Source of the DNA: Cryobacterium sp. MP_M3
Lineage (GTDB): Bacteria > Actinomycetota > Actinomycetes > Actinomycetales > Microbacteriaceae
Reading direction: 5' to 3'
DNA length: 64,000 nt
NCBI RefSeq assembly: GCF_015752155.1
Contig: NZ_JADOVI010000015.1
Span: 1 to 64,000, forward strand
Below the pieces are notes generated by a model that saw only the letters and a list, made by a program, of their open reading frames with translations, made no database searches and was not told the origin of the DNA. The translations under genes and the position numbers were made by a program. Shown piece by piece: positions 9,260 to 19,667 of the stretch (position 1 is its first letter; the number at the start of each line of letters is the position of its first letter).

Positions 9260-9366
9260 CCGGAGAGGTTCACAGCCTGCGTCGGGCCGGGGCCGCTCTC
9301 CCCGGATTCTGTGGGGCCTGCCCAGGCCTGGGCCCCTGGGGAGGGGGAGTTCCTGCCGGGGCATTC

Positions 9367-9424
9367 GTTGCCGGAGCGGACGACTGTCGCCGGTGTGCGG
9401 GCAACAGTCGTCCGCTCGGGCAAC
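9367..9424. repeat. Long intergenic palindrome, hairpin family copy A
   Basis: Two 24-nt arms (9367-9390 and 9401-9424) pair with only two mismatches around a 10-nt loop. Each arm begins GTTGCC, holds GAGCGGACGACTGT and ends near GC. It lies between divergent genes, so it is not in the usual terminator position. A related copy is at 19668-19725. Confidence 0.75.
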
Positions 9425-9486
9425 ATTTCGAGTCGGCTTGGGACTGGCAGCGCACCGGAGCCGAGTTTGGGATACTGGGACGGATC

Positions 9487-9852
9487 ATGAGCGACGAACA
9501 CCCCGAACTCTCCGGCTACGAACCGCAGGATGCCGACCGGCCCCTGCGCAGTCGGCGCGCCCTCACGCTCATGCGCATCGTCGTCGTGCTGGGGCTCGTG
9601 GCGCTGGTCGTGCCCGGCATCCTGACCACGCTGCAGGTCGCGACGACGACCGCCGCGAACACCTGCCGGGTGGCAACCCAGCACTTCTACCCGTATTCGG
9701 TCGGTTCGGACGCCCGCTTCGAGCTGACCGGGCCCGGCGGACTCGGCTGGCAGTGCTACGCGGTCGACCGCAACGAACGGGAGACCTACGTGCTCCCTCT
9801 CGGCATCATCCCCGCCGCGCCGCGGGCCGCGGAGACCGGCATCCCCGCGTAA
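9487..9852 (+). CDS. Small single-pass membrane protein, unknown function
   Basis: I do not recognise this 121-residue protein. About 25 hydrophilic residues precede one hydrophobic segment (residues about 28-50, MRIVVVLGLVALVVPGIL). A likely extracytoplasmic domain follows, with two cysteines (NTCRVATQH and WQCYAVD) that might form a disulfide. The positive residues RSRR before the segment suggest an N-in orientation. GATACT at 9471-9476 is a possible -10, leaving a leader of only a few bases. An upstream extension of the frame is not supported. The gene is convergent with prs. Confidence 0.6.
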   Translation: MSDEHPELSGYEPQDADRPLRSRRALTLMRIVVVLGLVALVVPGILTTLQVATTTAANTCRVATQHFYPYSVGSDARFELTGPGGLGWQCYAVDRNERETYVLPLGIIPAAPRAAETGIPA

Positions 9853-9889
9853 GCCCGGGCGGCGCAGAACACGGGTGCCGGCTCCCCCT

Positions 9890-9982
9890 CGACCGAACCC
9901 GCGACCGAACCCGCGACCGAGCCCGGACAAACCGATGGCCGGCCACCGACATCCGTCGACGACCGGCCGGTGGCCGTTCGGT
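9890..9982. terminator. 12-bp x 3 repeat and hairpin between convergent genes
   Basis: Three near-identical 12-mers, CGACCGAACCCG, run from 9890 to 9925. A hairpin follows at 9931-9982; its best stem is GGCCACCG (9941-9948) with CGGTGGCC (9968-9975). It lies between the ends of the small membrane protein gene and prs, and may terminate both. There is no clear T-run. Confidence 0.45.
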
Positions 9983-9986
9983 GCTC

Positions 9987-10964
9987 TTACGCGGCGCCCT
10001 CGAACATCGACGTGACGGAACCCTCGTCGAACACCTCGTGGATCGCGCGCGCCAGCAGCGGCGCGATCGGCAGCACGGTGAGCGTCGGGAAGCGCTTCTC
10101 CATCGGGATCGGCAGGGTGTCGGTGACGACGACCTCGGAGATCGCCGGGTTCTGCAGCAGTTCGAGCGCCGGGTGGCTGAACACGGCGTGGGTCGCGGCG
10201 ACGACGACGCCGATGGCGCCGGCCTTGCGCAGAGCCTCGGCGGCGAGCACGATCGTGCGGCCGGTGTCGATCATGTCGTCGACGATCAGGCAGACGCGGC
10301 CCTCGACCTGGCCGACGATCTCGTGCACGGAAACACGGTTCGGCACGAGCGGGTCACGACGCTTGTGGATGATCGCCAGCGGGGCGCCGAGCTTGTCGCT
10401 CCAGATATCGGCGACGCGCACGCGGCCCATGTCGGGCGAGACGACGGTCAGGGTGGCCGGGTCGAGTTTCTCCTTGAAGTGCTCGAGCAGCACCGGCATG
10501 GCGAAGAGGTGGTCGACGGGGCCGTCGAAGAAGCCCTGGATCTGGGCGGCGTGCAGGTCGACCGCCATGATCCGGTCGGCGCCGGCGACCTTGAACAGGT
10601 CGGCGACGAGGCGGGCCGAGATCGGCTCGCGGCCGCGGCCCTTCTTGTCCTGGCGGGCGTAGGGGTAGAACGGCGCCACCACGGTGATCCGCTTGGCGGA
10701 GGCCCGCTTGAGCGCGTCGACCATGATCAGCTGTTCCATCAGCCATTCATTGATCGGGTTGGTGTGCGACTGGATGACGAAGGTGTCACTCCCGCGCACG
10801 CTCTCGTCGAAGCGGGCGTAGATCTCCCCGTTCGCGAAGGTGCGGGCGTCCGTGTGGACGAGTTCGGTACCAAGCTCCGTGGCGATGTCCAGTGCCAGTT
10901 GCGGGTGAGCTCGCCCCGAAACCAATACAAGTCGCTTTTCGCCGCTGGTCTTGATTCCAGACAC
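9987..10964 (-). CDS. prs: Ribose-phosphate pyrophosphokinase
   Basis: Prs makes PRPP from ribose 5-phosphate and ATP for nucleotide, histidine, tryptophan and NAD synthesis. The 325 residues match class I enzymes. Visible are the regulatory/ATP region FYPYARQDKKGRGREP, the catalytic loop VVSPDMGRVRVAD and the PRPP loop LIVDDMIDTGRT near residue 225. The GTG start directly follows the glmU stop (TAG-GTG), with GGAG in the end of glmU as ribosome site. The glmU-prs pair is a standard actinobacterial operon. Confidence 0.97.
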   Translation of the reverse strand: MSGIKTSGEKRLVLVSGRAHPQLALDIATELGTELVHTDARTFANGEIYARFDESVRGSDTFVIQSHTNPINEWLMEQLIMVDALKRASAKRITVVAPFYPYARQDKKGRGREPISARLVADLFKVAGADRIMAVDLHAAQIQGFFDGPVDHLFAMPVLLEHFKEKLDPATLTVVSPDMGRVRVADIWSDKLGAPLAIIHKRRDPLVPNRVSVHEIVGQVEGRVCLIVDDMIDTGRTIVLAAEALRKAGAIGVVVAATHAVFSHPALELLQNPAISEVVVTDTLPIPMEKRFPTLTVLPIAPLLARAIHEVFDEGSVTSMFEGAA

Positions 10965-12389
10965 CTAGTCTCCGCTCTTTGCCGCGGCCACCGCCGCGTC
11001 GGTTCCTGGACGGTGGGTTTCGACCCAGCCCTCCATATTGCGTTGTGGAGCAACACTCAGGGACAACGCCCCGGCAGGTACGTCCTTGCGGACGATTGTG
11101 CCGGCTCCCGTGTATGCCCCGTCCCCAATCCTAATCGGCGCGACGAACACGTTGTGCGACCCGGTGCGCACATGCGACCCGATTTCGCTGCGATGCTTGT
11201 CCACGCCGTCGTAGTTGGCGAAGATGGTGCCGGCCCCGATGTTGGACTGTTCGCCTACGGTCGCGTCGCCGACATAGCTCAGGTGCGGCACCTTGCTGCC
11301 GGCGCCGATGGTGGCGTTCTTGGTCTCGACGAACGCCCCGATCTTGCCGTCCGCGCCGAGGATGGTGCCGGGCCGCAGGTAGGAGAACGGTCCGACGGAT
11401 GCCCCGGCGCCTATCACCGCGAGCGTCGCGTCGGTGCGCTTCACCACCGCGTTCTCACCGACCTCGCAGTCCACCAGGGTGGTGTCCGGGCCGATCACGG
11501 CGCCGGTCTCGATCACCGTCGCGCCGCGGATCTGGGTGCCGGGCAGAATGGTCACGTCCGGCGCGAGCTGCGCCTTGAGGTCGATCCAGGTGGTGGCCGG
11601 GTCCTGAACGGTGACGCCGGCCAGCTGCCAGCCGTGCACGATGAAACCGTTGAGCTGGCGGGCGGTCTCGCTGAGCTGGGCGCGGTCGTTGATGCCGGCG
11701 ACGAGCCAGGCATCCGCGACGGGCACGGCCCGCACGGACGAGCCGGCGTCGCGGAGGAGCCCGATCACGTCGGTGAGGTACTTCTCTCCCTGCACGTTGT
11801 CGGTGGTGAGGCGCGCGAGCTGCTCGCGCAGTTCGGCGACGCTGAACGCGTAGACGCCCGCGTTGGTCTCGGCGATCTGGCGTTCCTCGGCCGAGGCATC
11901 CTTCTGTTCCACGATGCGGTCGAAGCCGCCCGCATCGGAACGAACGATGCGGCCGTAGCCGGTGGAGTCCTCGGGGAACGAGGAGAGCACGGTGGCGGAG
12001 ACCTCGCGCTCGCGGTGCGCGGCGACGAAGCTGGCCAGGGTGGCGGAGTTCAGCAGCGGAACATCGCCGGAGACGACGAGCACGTCACCCTCGAAGTCCT
12101 CGGGCAGGGCCGCGACGGCGAGCTCCACGGCACGCCCGGTGCCGGGGATCTCGTCCTGGTCGACGATCAGGCTCTCGGGCAGGTCCTCGGCCACGAGTGC
12201 CGCGACCAGGTCACGTTCGTGGCGCACGACGGTGACGACGTGGGCCGCGTCCAGCGCACGCGAGGTGGCGAGGACATGGCTGAGAATGGGCAGCCCGGCG
12301 AGCTGGTGCAGCAGCTTCGGCGTGCTGGATTTCATGCGGGTGCCCTGGCCTGCGGCCAGCACGACGATAGCGAGTCGGGAATCGGTCAC
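10965..12389 (-). CDS. glmU: Bifunctional GlcN-1-P acetyltransferase / UDP-GlcNAc pyrophosphorylase
   Basis: GlmU acetylates glucosamine 1-phosphate and then uridylylates it, giving UDP-GlcNAc for peptidoglycan. The N-terminal pyrophosphorylase domain shows LAAGQGTRMKS at residues 11-21 with K25 behind it. The C-terminal left-handed beta helix spans roughly residues 250-450, seen as hexapeptide repeats (for example VIGPDTTLV, NIGAGTIFANYDG). The protein has 474 residues from the GTG at 12389, preceded by AGAGGA. A much longer frame extends upstream through the tRNA gene but is not credible. The gene lies between tRNA-Gln and prs. Confidence 0.97.
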   Translation of the reverse strand: MTDSRLAIVVLAAGQGTRMKSSTPKLLHQLAGLPILSHVLATSRALDAAHVVTVVRHERDLVAALVAEDLPESLIVDQDEIPGTGRAVELAVAALPEDFEGDVLVVSGDVPLLNSATLASFVAAHREREVSATVLSSFPEDSTGYGRIVRSDAGGFDRIVEQKDASAEERQIAETNAGVYAFSVAELREQLARLTTDNVQGEKYLTDVIGLLRDAGSSVRAVPVADAWLVAGINDRAQLSETARQLNGFIVHGWQLAGVTVQDPATTWIDLKAQLAPDVTILPGTQIRGATVIETGAVIGPDTTLVDCEVGENAVVKRTDATLAVIGAGASVGPFSYLRPGTILGADGKIGAFVETKNATIGAGSKVPHLSYVGDATVGEQSNIGAGTIFANYDGVDKHRSEIGSHVRTGSHNVFVAPIRIGDGAYTGAGTIVRKDVPAGALSLSVAPQRNMEGWVETHRPGTDAAVAAAKSGD

Positions 12390-12440
12390 GTGGTTTCCTC
12401 TTTGCTTTTCGTGTTGCCGGCCGGGGAGACCGGAGAAGCT

Positions 12441-12460
12441 CCACTGGTCTGCAACCAGTG
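12441..12460 (-). terminator. Small hairpin just 3' of tRNA-Gln
   Basis: CACTGGT and ACCAGTG form a 7-bp stem directly after the tRNA 3' end on the minus strand. It may aid tRNA 3' processing or attenuate read-through into glmU. It has no T-run. Confidence 0.35.
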
Positions 12461-12532
12461 CTCCGCCGCCAGGACTCGAACCTGGACCTAACAGCTCCAA
12501 AGGCTGTCGTGCTGCCATTACACCACGGCGGA
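12461..12532 (-). tRNA. tRNA-Gln (anticodon TTG)
   Basis: The minus strand folds into a full 72-nt cloverleaf. The acceptor stem is TCCGCCG with CGGCGGA, the anticodon stem ACAGC with GCTGT, and the loop CTTTGGA gives anticodon TTG. The T stem is CCAGG with CCTGG around TTCGAGT. The discriminator base is G and the CCA end is not encoded. It lies just upstream of glmU on the same strand. Confidence 0.97.
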
Positions 12533-12575
12533 ATTCGCCGGCCCGGGGCCGACCAACGGTGTCAAGTCTGCCAGA

Positions 12576-12603
12576 AGTATCGTGCCCGCCGCGCAGCGAG
12601 CAA
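12576..12603 (-). promoter_or_regulatory. Putative tRNA-Gln promoter
   Basis: On the minus strand, TTGCTC (12603-12598) and GATACT (12581-12576) are separated by 16 nt and lie about 40 nt before the mature tRNA 5' end. This is one of the few places here where both hexamers are seen. Confidence 0.5.
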
Positions 12604-12623
12604 CCGCGGCCGCCCTGAGGCCG

Positions 12624-12629
12624 GATAAT
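12624..12629 (+). promoter_or_regulatory. Putative -10 of leaderless marR promoter
   Basis: GATAAT ends 6 nt before the ATG at 12636, so transcription should begin on or next to the start codon. It is divergent from, and close to, the tRNA-Gln promoter. Confidence 0.5.
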
Positions 12630-12635
12630 GGAATG

Positions 12636-13127
12636 ATGCCTGCCCATGACGAAGTCGACCGGATCGTAGACGCCTGGCTGCGCGAACGCCCCGACCTCGA
12701 CTTCGCGCCGTTGCAGGTCCTGTCCCGGGTCGGCCGGCTCTCCAAGCACCTGGATCGGGCCAGGCGAACAGCGTTCTCCCGCTCCGAATTGGAGTCCTGG
12801 GAGTTCGACGTGCTCTCGGCCCTGCGGCGGGCCGGAGCGCCCTATGAATTGAGCCCGAAGGCCCTGCTGCAGCAGACCCTGGTCTCCAGCGGCACGATGA
12901 CCAACCGGATCGACCGCCTGGTCGAGCGCGGGCTGGTCACCCGCCGCACCGACCCCAACGACGGGCGGGGCATCTTCGTCGGGATGAATCCGGCCGGCCT
13001 GACCCGGGTGGATGCCGCGATCACCCGGCTGGTCGACGCGGAGGCCGAGCTGCTGTCGACCCTCTCGGCGAGCGACCAGGACCGGCTCGCCGGACTGCTG
13101 CGCAAGCTCAGCCTCGACTTCGACTGA
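12636..13127 (+). CDS. MarR-family transcriptional regulator
   Basis: This 163-residue winged-helix repressor-type protein shows the MarR core: LSRVGRLSKHLDRARR near residue 30, then SPKALLQQTLVSSGTMTNRIDRLVERGLV as the recognition region and the wing RRTDPNDGRG. Two adjacent ATGs exist (12633, 12636). I chose the second because GATAAT lies exactly 6 nt before it, the geometry seen elsewhere in the window. Its target is unknown; the neighbours tRNA-Gln/glmU and the CYTH-CHAD gene give no obvious substrate. A 13-bp tandem repeat follows its stop. Confidence 0.88.
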   Translation: MPAHDEVDRIVDAWLRERPDLDFAPLQVLSRVGRLSKHLDRARRTAFSRSELESWEFDVLSALRRAGAPYELSPKALLQQTLVSSGTMTNRIDRLVERGLVTRRTDPNDGRGIFVGMNPAGLTRVDAAITRLVDAEAELLSTLSASDQDRLAGLLRKLSLDFD

Positions 13128-13141
13128 CCACGTTCCCCGCC

Positions 13142-13232
13142 GGCGCGTGAGCCCGGCGCCTGTGCCCGGCCGTGAAGCCCGGCGCGTGAGCCCGGCGGCT
13201 ATGCCCGGCGGCTGTGCCCGGCGGCTGTGCCA
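13142..13232. repeat. 13-bp x 7 imperfect tandem repeat
   Basis: Seven consecutive 13-mers starting at 13142, 13155, 13168, 13181, 13194, 13207 and 13220 follow the pattern GGCGGCTGTGCCC with one to four changes each. The array is intergenic, just after the MarR gene. Confidence 0.85.
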
Positions 13233-13254
13233 CCCGTGACCCCAGCACCGGCAC

Positions 13255-13340
13255 GTGCCGAATTCAGGTGCAGAGCCCGGAACAGTGCGACGGATGCCTG
13301 CCGCGCGACCGGATTCGGGCTGTTCACCTGAATTCGGCAC
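13255..13340. repeat. Inverted repeat with GTGCCGAATTCAGGTG arms
   Basis: GTGCCGAATTCAGGTG (13255-13270) is repeated as its exact reverse complement at 13325-13340. The pairing can resume after a 10-nt insertion in the left arm (AACAG with CTGTT). A third TGCCGAATTC-type core lies at 13344-13354. It sits between convergent genes and may also act as a terminator. Confidence 0.7.
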
Positions 13341-13375
13341 AGATGAATTCGGCAGAGGTTCGAGGTGCGGGGGTC

Positions 13376-14896
13376 CTATTTGTCGATCGAGGCGGAGGGG
13401 AAGTCCTTCCAGGCAGTGAAGAAGCGCGCCTCGGTGCCGGCCGCGCCGGCCTCCTCGACCGCGTGCATCCGCCCGTAGGTGAAGGCGTTCTCGTTGAACA
13501 GGAACGCCTTCATGCCCAGGCCGAGCAGTTCGCCGCGCGCGACGACGCTGTCCTGGTGGTCGCCGAGGATCTCCTGCAACTGCCGGGCGGCCGCGACGAG
13601 ACGCGAAGCCCGCTTGCTCCGGAGCGGGGCGGCCGTCTCCGCCGCGTAGCGCAACTGCTTGGCGCGTTTGCGCGCCTCGTGCAGGGCCGCGTCGCGTTCG
13701 GTGCCGGCCGCGGTGCGGCGGGCCGCGCGCACTGCCGCGCGGAGGTGCTTCCAGTCGGCGCGGACCAGGCCGGGGACGACCTTCCGCGCCGGCTTGTCGG
13801 CCGTGCGGTACAGCGGCGGGGACGCGAGCAGCTCGTCGAGGGTGTCGAGGAGCCGGAAGTAGCGGTCGGACTCGAGGGCGGACCGGGTGTCCGCCTCACT
13901 GATCCGCACGACGGTGGAGAAATGCTCGTCGATCCGCGGGGCGACCGGCCCGGCGGTGAGGCCCGCCGGCTCCAGGTCCAGCCGGTGCGTGAGGCGCCGG
14001 CGCATCACCTGGGCGTCGCGAGCTCCGCCGAGCACGCCCGCGATCCAGCGCAGCTCGACCCGGAGCGGGTCGGCGACCCCCGCGTCGAGGAGCGGACCGT
14101 AGGTGGACAGGGCCGACCGCAACCGCCTGGTCGCCACGCGCATCCGGTGCACCGCTTCTTCGTTGCCCTCCCGCACGAACGGGTCTTCGGCCGTGACGGC
14201 CGCGACCTGCGCCCGCAGGTAGGCCAGCAGCACGTCCCGGGCGGAGCTGCCGGGGCCCGCCTGGACCGGCTCCTGGGCTGCCGGGGCCGGGGCCAGGTCG
14301 CCCAGGGCTCGGGCGAGCTTGGACGGGCTTGCCGCCGGCTCGACTCCGACGGTCGACAATCGTTCCTGGGCCGCGTCGAGCAGGGCGCGGGACCCGTCGA
14401 CGAGTTCGATCTCCCATTCGCGCCAGGCCTGGTTCAGCGGCTCGGAGCCGAACCGTTCGGCCTGCACCGAGTCGTCGCAGACCTCGGCGAGCACGGCGTC
14501 GTCCCGGCCGACGAGGTGGTGCACGACCCGCAGGGTGCGGAGCCGCACGACGGGCATCAGCGGTCGGCCGCGCAGGTACACCCGCACAAGGCGGAGGATG
14601 GCCTCGGGGATCACGTCAGGGTCGGCCCCGACCGGTTCGCGCATCTCACGGCGTTCGTCGGCCGCGACGGGGAGTTTGAGGTGCCAGCCGGCGTCATCGC
14701 CGCCGGCACGCCGGCGCAGGGTGATCCGGCGGCCGGCGAGCGCCAGGTCGGCGGTGTCGAAGTAGAGGGCGTCGAGGTGGTGTTCGACCGGCGGGGCGAC
14801 GTGGGTCACACCGGGAAGGTCGTGCAAGGGCGGCAACGGCGTCGCCGGGTTCACGTCGAATTTGCGCTCGATCTCTGCAAAGCCCTCGGAAGTCAT
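13376..14896 (-). CDS. CYTH and CHAD domain protein
   Basis: The first 200 residues form a CYTH triphosphate-tunnel domain: EIERKF at residues 8-13, a His- and Arg-rich series with LYFDTADLAL and ITLRRRAGG, then EIELVDGS. The rest, about residues 215-500, is a CHAD domain of helical repeats rich in His, Arg and Lys (VHRMRVATRRLRSAL, HEARKRAKQLRYAAE). CHAD domains bind polyphosphate, and CYTH enzymes act on inorganic triphosphate or polyphosphate, so a role with polyphosphate granules is likely. TAGACT lies 5 nt before the ATG. It is separate from the methionine importer genes downstream. Confidence 0.93.
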   Translation of the reverse strand: MTSEGFAEIERKFDVNPATPLPPLHDLPGVTHVAPPVEHHLDALYFDTADLALAGRRITLRRRAGGDDAGWHLKLPVAADERREMREPVGADPDVIPEAILRLVRVYLRGRPLMPVVRLRTLRVVHHLVGRDDAVLAEVCDDSVQAERFGSEPLNQAWREWEIELVDGSRALLDAAQERLSTVGVEPAASPSKLARALGDLAPAPAAQEPVQAGPGSSARDVLLAYLRAQVAAVTAEDPFVREGNEEAVHRMRVATRRLRSALSTYGPLLDAGVADPLRVELRWIAGVLGGARDAQVMRRRLTHRLDLEPAGLTAGPVAPRIDEHFSTVVRISEADTRSALESDRYFRLLDTLDELLASPPLYRTADKPARKVVPGLVRADWKHLRAAVRAARRTAAGTERDAALHEARKRAKQLRYAAETAAPLRSKRASRLVAAARQLQEILGDHQDSVVARGELLGLGMKAFLFNENAFTYGRMHAVEEAGAAGTEARFFTAWKDFPSASIDK

Positions 14897-14952
14897 GGTC
14901 CAGTCTACTTCGGCCCGCCCAGCGGATCCCGGCGGCGCGCGCCGGGTTGTGG

Positions 14953-15612
14953 CTAGCGGCGGAAAGCCTTCCGGGCCAGCCAGTTGCCCAGGAACTGCAC
15001 GAGTTGCACGAGCACGATGATCAGCAGCACCGCCGCCCAGGTGACGACCGGGTTGAACTGGCGGTAGCCGTAGAGCAGGGCGAAGTTTCCGAGGCCGCCG
15101 CCACCGACGTAGCCGGCGACCGCGGACATGTCGACGAGGGCGACGAAGATGAACGTGTAGCCGAGGATGAGCGGGCCGAGCGCCTCCGGCAGCAGCACCG
15201 TGAAGATGATCCGCAACGGCCCGGCCCCCACGCTGCGGGCGGCTTCGATCACCCCGGGCGTCACCGTGAGCAGGTTCTGCTCCACGATGCGCCCCATCGC
15301 GAAGGAGGCCGCGAGCGAGATGGTGAAGATGATCGCGTTGTTGCCGATGCCGGTGCCGACGACCATCCGGGCGAGGGGCTGCGCCGCGGCGAGGAAGATG
15401 ATGAACGGGATCGGGCGCACGATGTTCACGAACAGGTTGAGCACCACGAAGACGGGTTTGTTGGCGAGGATGCTGCCGGCCCGGGTCAGGTAGAGGCCGA
15501 GGCCGACGAGCAGCCCGCCGAGACCGCCGAAGAAGAGCGTGAAACCGACGATGTACAGGGTCTCCCCCGCGGCCTTCCAGAATTCGGGCATCAGATCGAT
15601 CAGGGAATCCAT
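14953..15612 (-). CDS. metI: Methionine ABC transporter permease
   Basis: MetI is the membrane subunit of the D/L-methionine importer. The 219 residues contain about five hydrophobic segments and the permease EAA-type loop (EAARSVGAGPLRIIFTVLLPEAL, near residue 125), which docks on MetN. Its ATG overlaps the metN stop by one base (TGATG), so translation is coupled. It is the last gene of metQ-metN-metI. Confidence 0.95.
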   Translation of the reverse strand: MDSLIDLMPEFWKAAGETLYIVGFTLFFGGLGGLLVGLGLYLTRAGSILANKPVFVVLNLFVNIVRPIPFIIFLAAAQPLARMVVGTGIGNNAIIFTISLAASFAMGRIVEQNLLTVTPGVIEAARSVGAGPLRIIFTVLLPEALGPLILGYTFIFVALVDMSAVAGYVGGGGLGNFALLYGYRQFNPVVTWAAVLLIIVLVQLVQFLGNWLARKAFRR

Positions 15613-16658
15613 CAGCGCACCTCCGTGACGGTCGTGAGCGTTCGCACCCGGTCGAGCACGGCGTCGATGGTGCTATCCCCGCCGGCGGAGGTCAGGGCCA
15701 GGGTGAGGTGCCCGAAGGAGCGGCCCTGAATCTCGTTGATCCCGCCGTAGACGACCTCGAAGGTGACGCCGGCGGCGGCGAACTCGCCGAACACCCTGGC
15801 CTGGTCGACGCTGCTGTCGCGGAACGCCAGCGTGACGATCCGGCCCGGGTGGCGCTGACGCAGCACCGCCAGCTCCCCCGCCGAGGGAAGCCCCTTCACG
15901 ACCGTGGAGACGAAGCGGGCCGATGCCGGCTGCTGCGGGTTCGAGAAGACGTCGAACACGTCGCCGTGTTCGATCACCCGGCCCTGGTCCATCACCGCGA
16001 CCTTTGTCGCCAGGGTCTGGATGACATCCATCTCGTGCGTGATGACGACGATGGTGACCCCGAACTCCTTGTTCACCCGGCCGAGCAGGTCGAGCACCTC
16101 GTGCGTCGTCTCCGGGTCGAGCGCGCTGGTGGCCTCGTCGGCGAGCAGGATGCCCGGCTGGGTCGCGAGGGCCCTGGCGATGCCCACCCGCTGCTTCTGC
16201 CCGCCGGAGAGCTGGTCGGGGTAGGCGCGGGCCTTGTCGCTGAGGCCGACGAAGTCGAGCATCTCGGCAACGCGCGCCCGGCGCGTGTCCTTCGGCTGGC
16301 GGGCTACCTCGAGCGGGTAGCCGACGTTCGCGGCCACGGTGCGGGAGCCGAGCAGGTTGAACTGCTGGAAGATCATCCCGATGCCGAGCCGCACCGGGCG
16401 CAGGTCCCGCTCGGGGAGCCGGGCGATGTCCTGCCCGTTGACGAGGATCTCCCCGCTGGTCGAGCGCTCGAGGGCGTTGATCAGGCGCACGAGGGTGCTC
16501 TTGCCGGCACCGGAGTACCCGATGATGCCGTAGACGTCGCCGGCGTCGACCGTGAGGCTGACGCCGTCGATCGCGACGACCTCGGCACCGCCCTTGACCG
16601 TGGGCGGGTACACCTTGCTCACGTCACGGAGCTCGACGACGGGGCTGGGGGCAGGCAT
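15612..16658 (-). CDS. metN: Methionine ABC transporter ATP-binding protein
   Basis: MetN powers methionine import. The 348 residues show Walker A GYSGAGKST near residue 45, the signature LSGGQKQRVGIARAL near 150 and Walker B ILLADEATSALD. The C-terminal NIL domain (about residues 265-345) binds methionine and inhibits the pump when the cell is replete, by family knowledge. AGGAC stands 5 nt before the ATG. It lies 59 nt after metQ. Confidence 0.96.
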   Translation of the reverse strand: MPAPSPVVELRDVSKVYPPTVKGGAEVVAIDGVSLTVDAGDVYGIIGYSGAGKSTLVRLINALERSTSGEILVNGQDIARLPERDLRPVRLGIGMIFQQFNLLGSRTVAANVGYPLEVARQPKDTRRARVAEMLDFVGLSDKARAYPDQLSGGQKQRVGIARALATQPGILLADEATSALDPETTHEVLDLLGRVNKEFGVTIVVITHEMDVIQTLATKVAVMDQGRVIEHGDVFDVFSNPQQPASARFVSTVVKGLPSAGELAVLRQRHPGRIVTLAFRDSSVDQARVFGEFAAAGVTFEVVYGGINEIQGRSFGHLTLALTSAGGDSTIDAVLDRVRTLTTVTEVR

Positions 16659-16717
16659 GGGAGTCCTAACTGGCGTGCGGGGAACGGGCTCGCGACCGGA
16701 CCGGGGTCCGGGCGGGG

Positions 16718-17617
16718 CTACTTCTGGGCCTTGGTGTCCTTCTCGACCTTGGCGAGGGAGGAGACGAGGTCGGCGACCGGGGTCTGCACGAGCTCGGCCG
16801 AACCGCCGGACACCTTGAGCACGCCATCCTGCACGGCCTTGGTGGTCTGGTAGATCTTGACGAGCTTCTGGTAGGTCGGGTTGTCCTTGTCCTCGGCGCG
16901 GGCCGCGAAGACGTTCACGTACGGCAGCGAGTTCGGGTCGGCCGGGTCGTCCTGGGCGAGGGCGTCGCTGAACTTGAGGCCGGCCTTCTCGACGAAGTCA
17001 TTATTGATGACCGCGCCGTCCACGTCGGGCAGGGAGGTCGCGGTGAGCGAGGCCTCGAGCGCGGTGACGGTGACCTTGGACTTGCCGGTGTCGATGTCGT
17101 CGAGGGTGGAGAAGATCGTGCCGCCGTCCTTCAGCGTCACGAGCTTGGCCGACTGCAACACGAGCAGGGCGCGGGCCAGGTTGCTCGCGTCGTTCGGCAC
17201 GGCGATGGTGTCGCCCTTCTTGATCTCGCTGACCTTCTTGTGCTTGGTCGAGTAGAGGCCGAGCGGGTAGATCGCGGTGGCGCCGATCGGCACGAGGTCC
17301 TGCTTGCTGGACACGTTGTAGTCGGCCAGGTAGACGATGTGCTGGAACTGGTTGAGGTCGAGCTCGCCCGCGGAGAGCGCCGGGTTGGGCTGCTCGAACA
17401 CGGCGAAGTCCACGATCTCGACCTTGATCCCCTCGGCCGCGGCGGCCTTGGTGTACACGGCCCAGTACGGGTCGCTGGCCCCGACGACGCCGATCTTCAC
17501 GACCTTGTCGCCACCGGATGCCGCGGAGCCGGACGCGTCCGCTGCGCCGCCTGAGCAGGCGGCGAGCAGGGCGACGAGCGGAAGGACCGCGAGGGCGGCC
17601 AGAAGTTTCTTTTTCAC
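16718..17617 (-). CDS. metQ: Methionine-binding lipoprotein
   Basis: MetQ captures methionine outside the membrane for MetN-MetI. It is a 299-residue NlpA-family protein with a lipoprotein signal (MKKKLLAALAV, lipobox LAAC at about residue 21). Family features include YWAVYTKAAAAEGIKVEIVDF and VPNDASNLARALLVLQ. AAGGGG precedes the ATG. I searched the leader for a SAM riboswitch by eye and did not find a recognisable one; TAGCCT about 110 nt upstream may be the -10. Confidence 0.95.
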   Translation of the reverse strand: MKKKLLAALAVLPLVALLAACSGGAADASGSAASGGDKVVKIGVVGASDPYWAVYTKAAAAEGIKVEIVDFAVFEQPNPALSAGELDLNQFQHIVYLADYNVSSKQDLVPIGATAIYPLGLYSTKHKKVSEIKKGDTIAVPNDASNLARALLVLQSAKLVTLKDGGTIFSTLDDIDTGKSKVTVTALEASLTATSLPDVDGAVINNDFVEKAGLKFSDALAQDDPADPNSLPYVNVFAARAEDKDNPTYQKLVKIYQTTKAVQDGVLKVSGGSAELVQTPVADLVSSLAKVEKDTKAQK

Positions 17618-17742
17618 GATGGGTTCCCCTTTTGCTGTGTTCGAAGTTTCTGCCGGGGCAATTCGGGCACAGGGAAACCACGTCGGGCGAGGTGGGGAGT
17701 CTGTGCCGCTGCATTGCGAGGCACACTTCTAGGCTATCGACG

Positions 17743-17788
17743 GATGCTGCACCGCGCGGGCCGCTGCGACACACGCGGTAACAGCATC
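17743..17788. terminator. Two-stage hairpin after the ABC-F gene
   Basis: GATGCTG (17743-17749) pairs with CAGCATC (17782-17788), and inside it CCGCG pairs with CGCGG. It directly follows the ABC-F stop on the minus strand, in front of metQ. No T-run is present, so termination is only inferred. Confidence 0.4.
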
Positions 17789-17794
17789 TGCGAT

Positions 17795-19600
<1,806 letters not shown>

Positions 19601-19667
19601 AGCTTTCGAGTTTAGCTGGCGTGGCTGTGAGCCCCGCGCGCCCGGTTTCGCGCCCGGCGACCTGACT

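Noticed and set aside
13142..13232. CRISPR array
   Set aside because: The units are 13 nt with no spacers and no cas genes nearby. The 8-bp array at 61264-61319 is rejected for the same reason.
17618..17794. SAM riboswitch before metQ
   Set aside because: I looked for S-box and other SAM-element landmarks and found none that I can support; only a hairpin near the ABC-F stop is visible.
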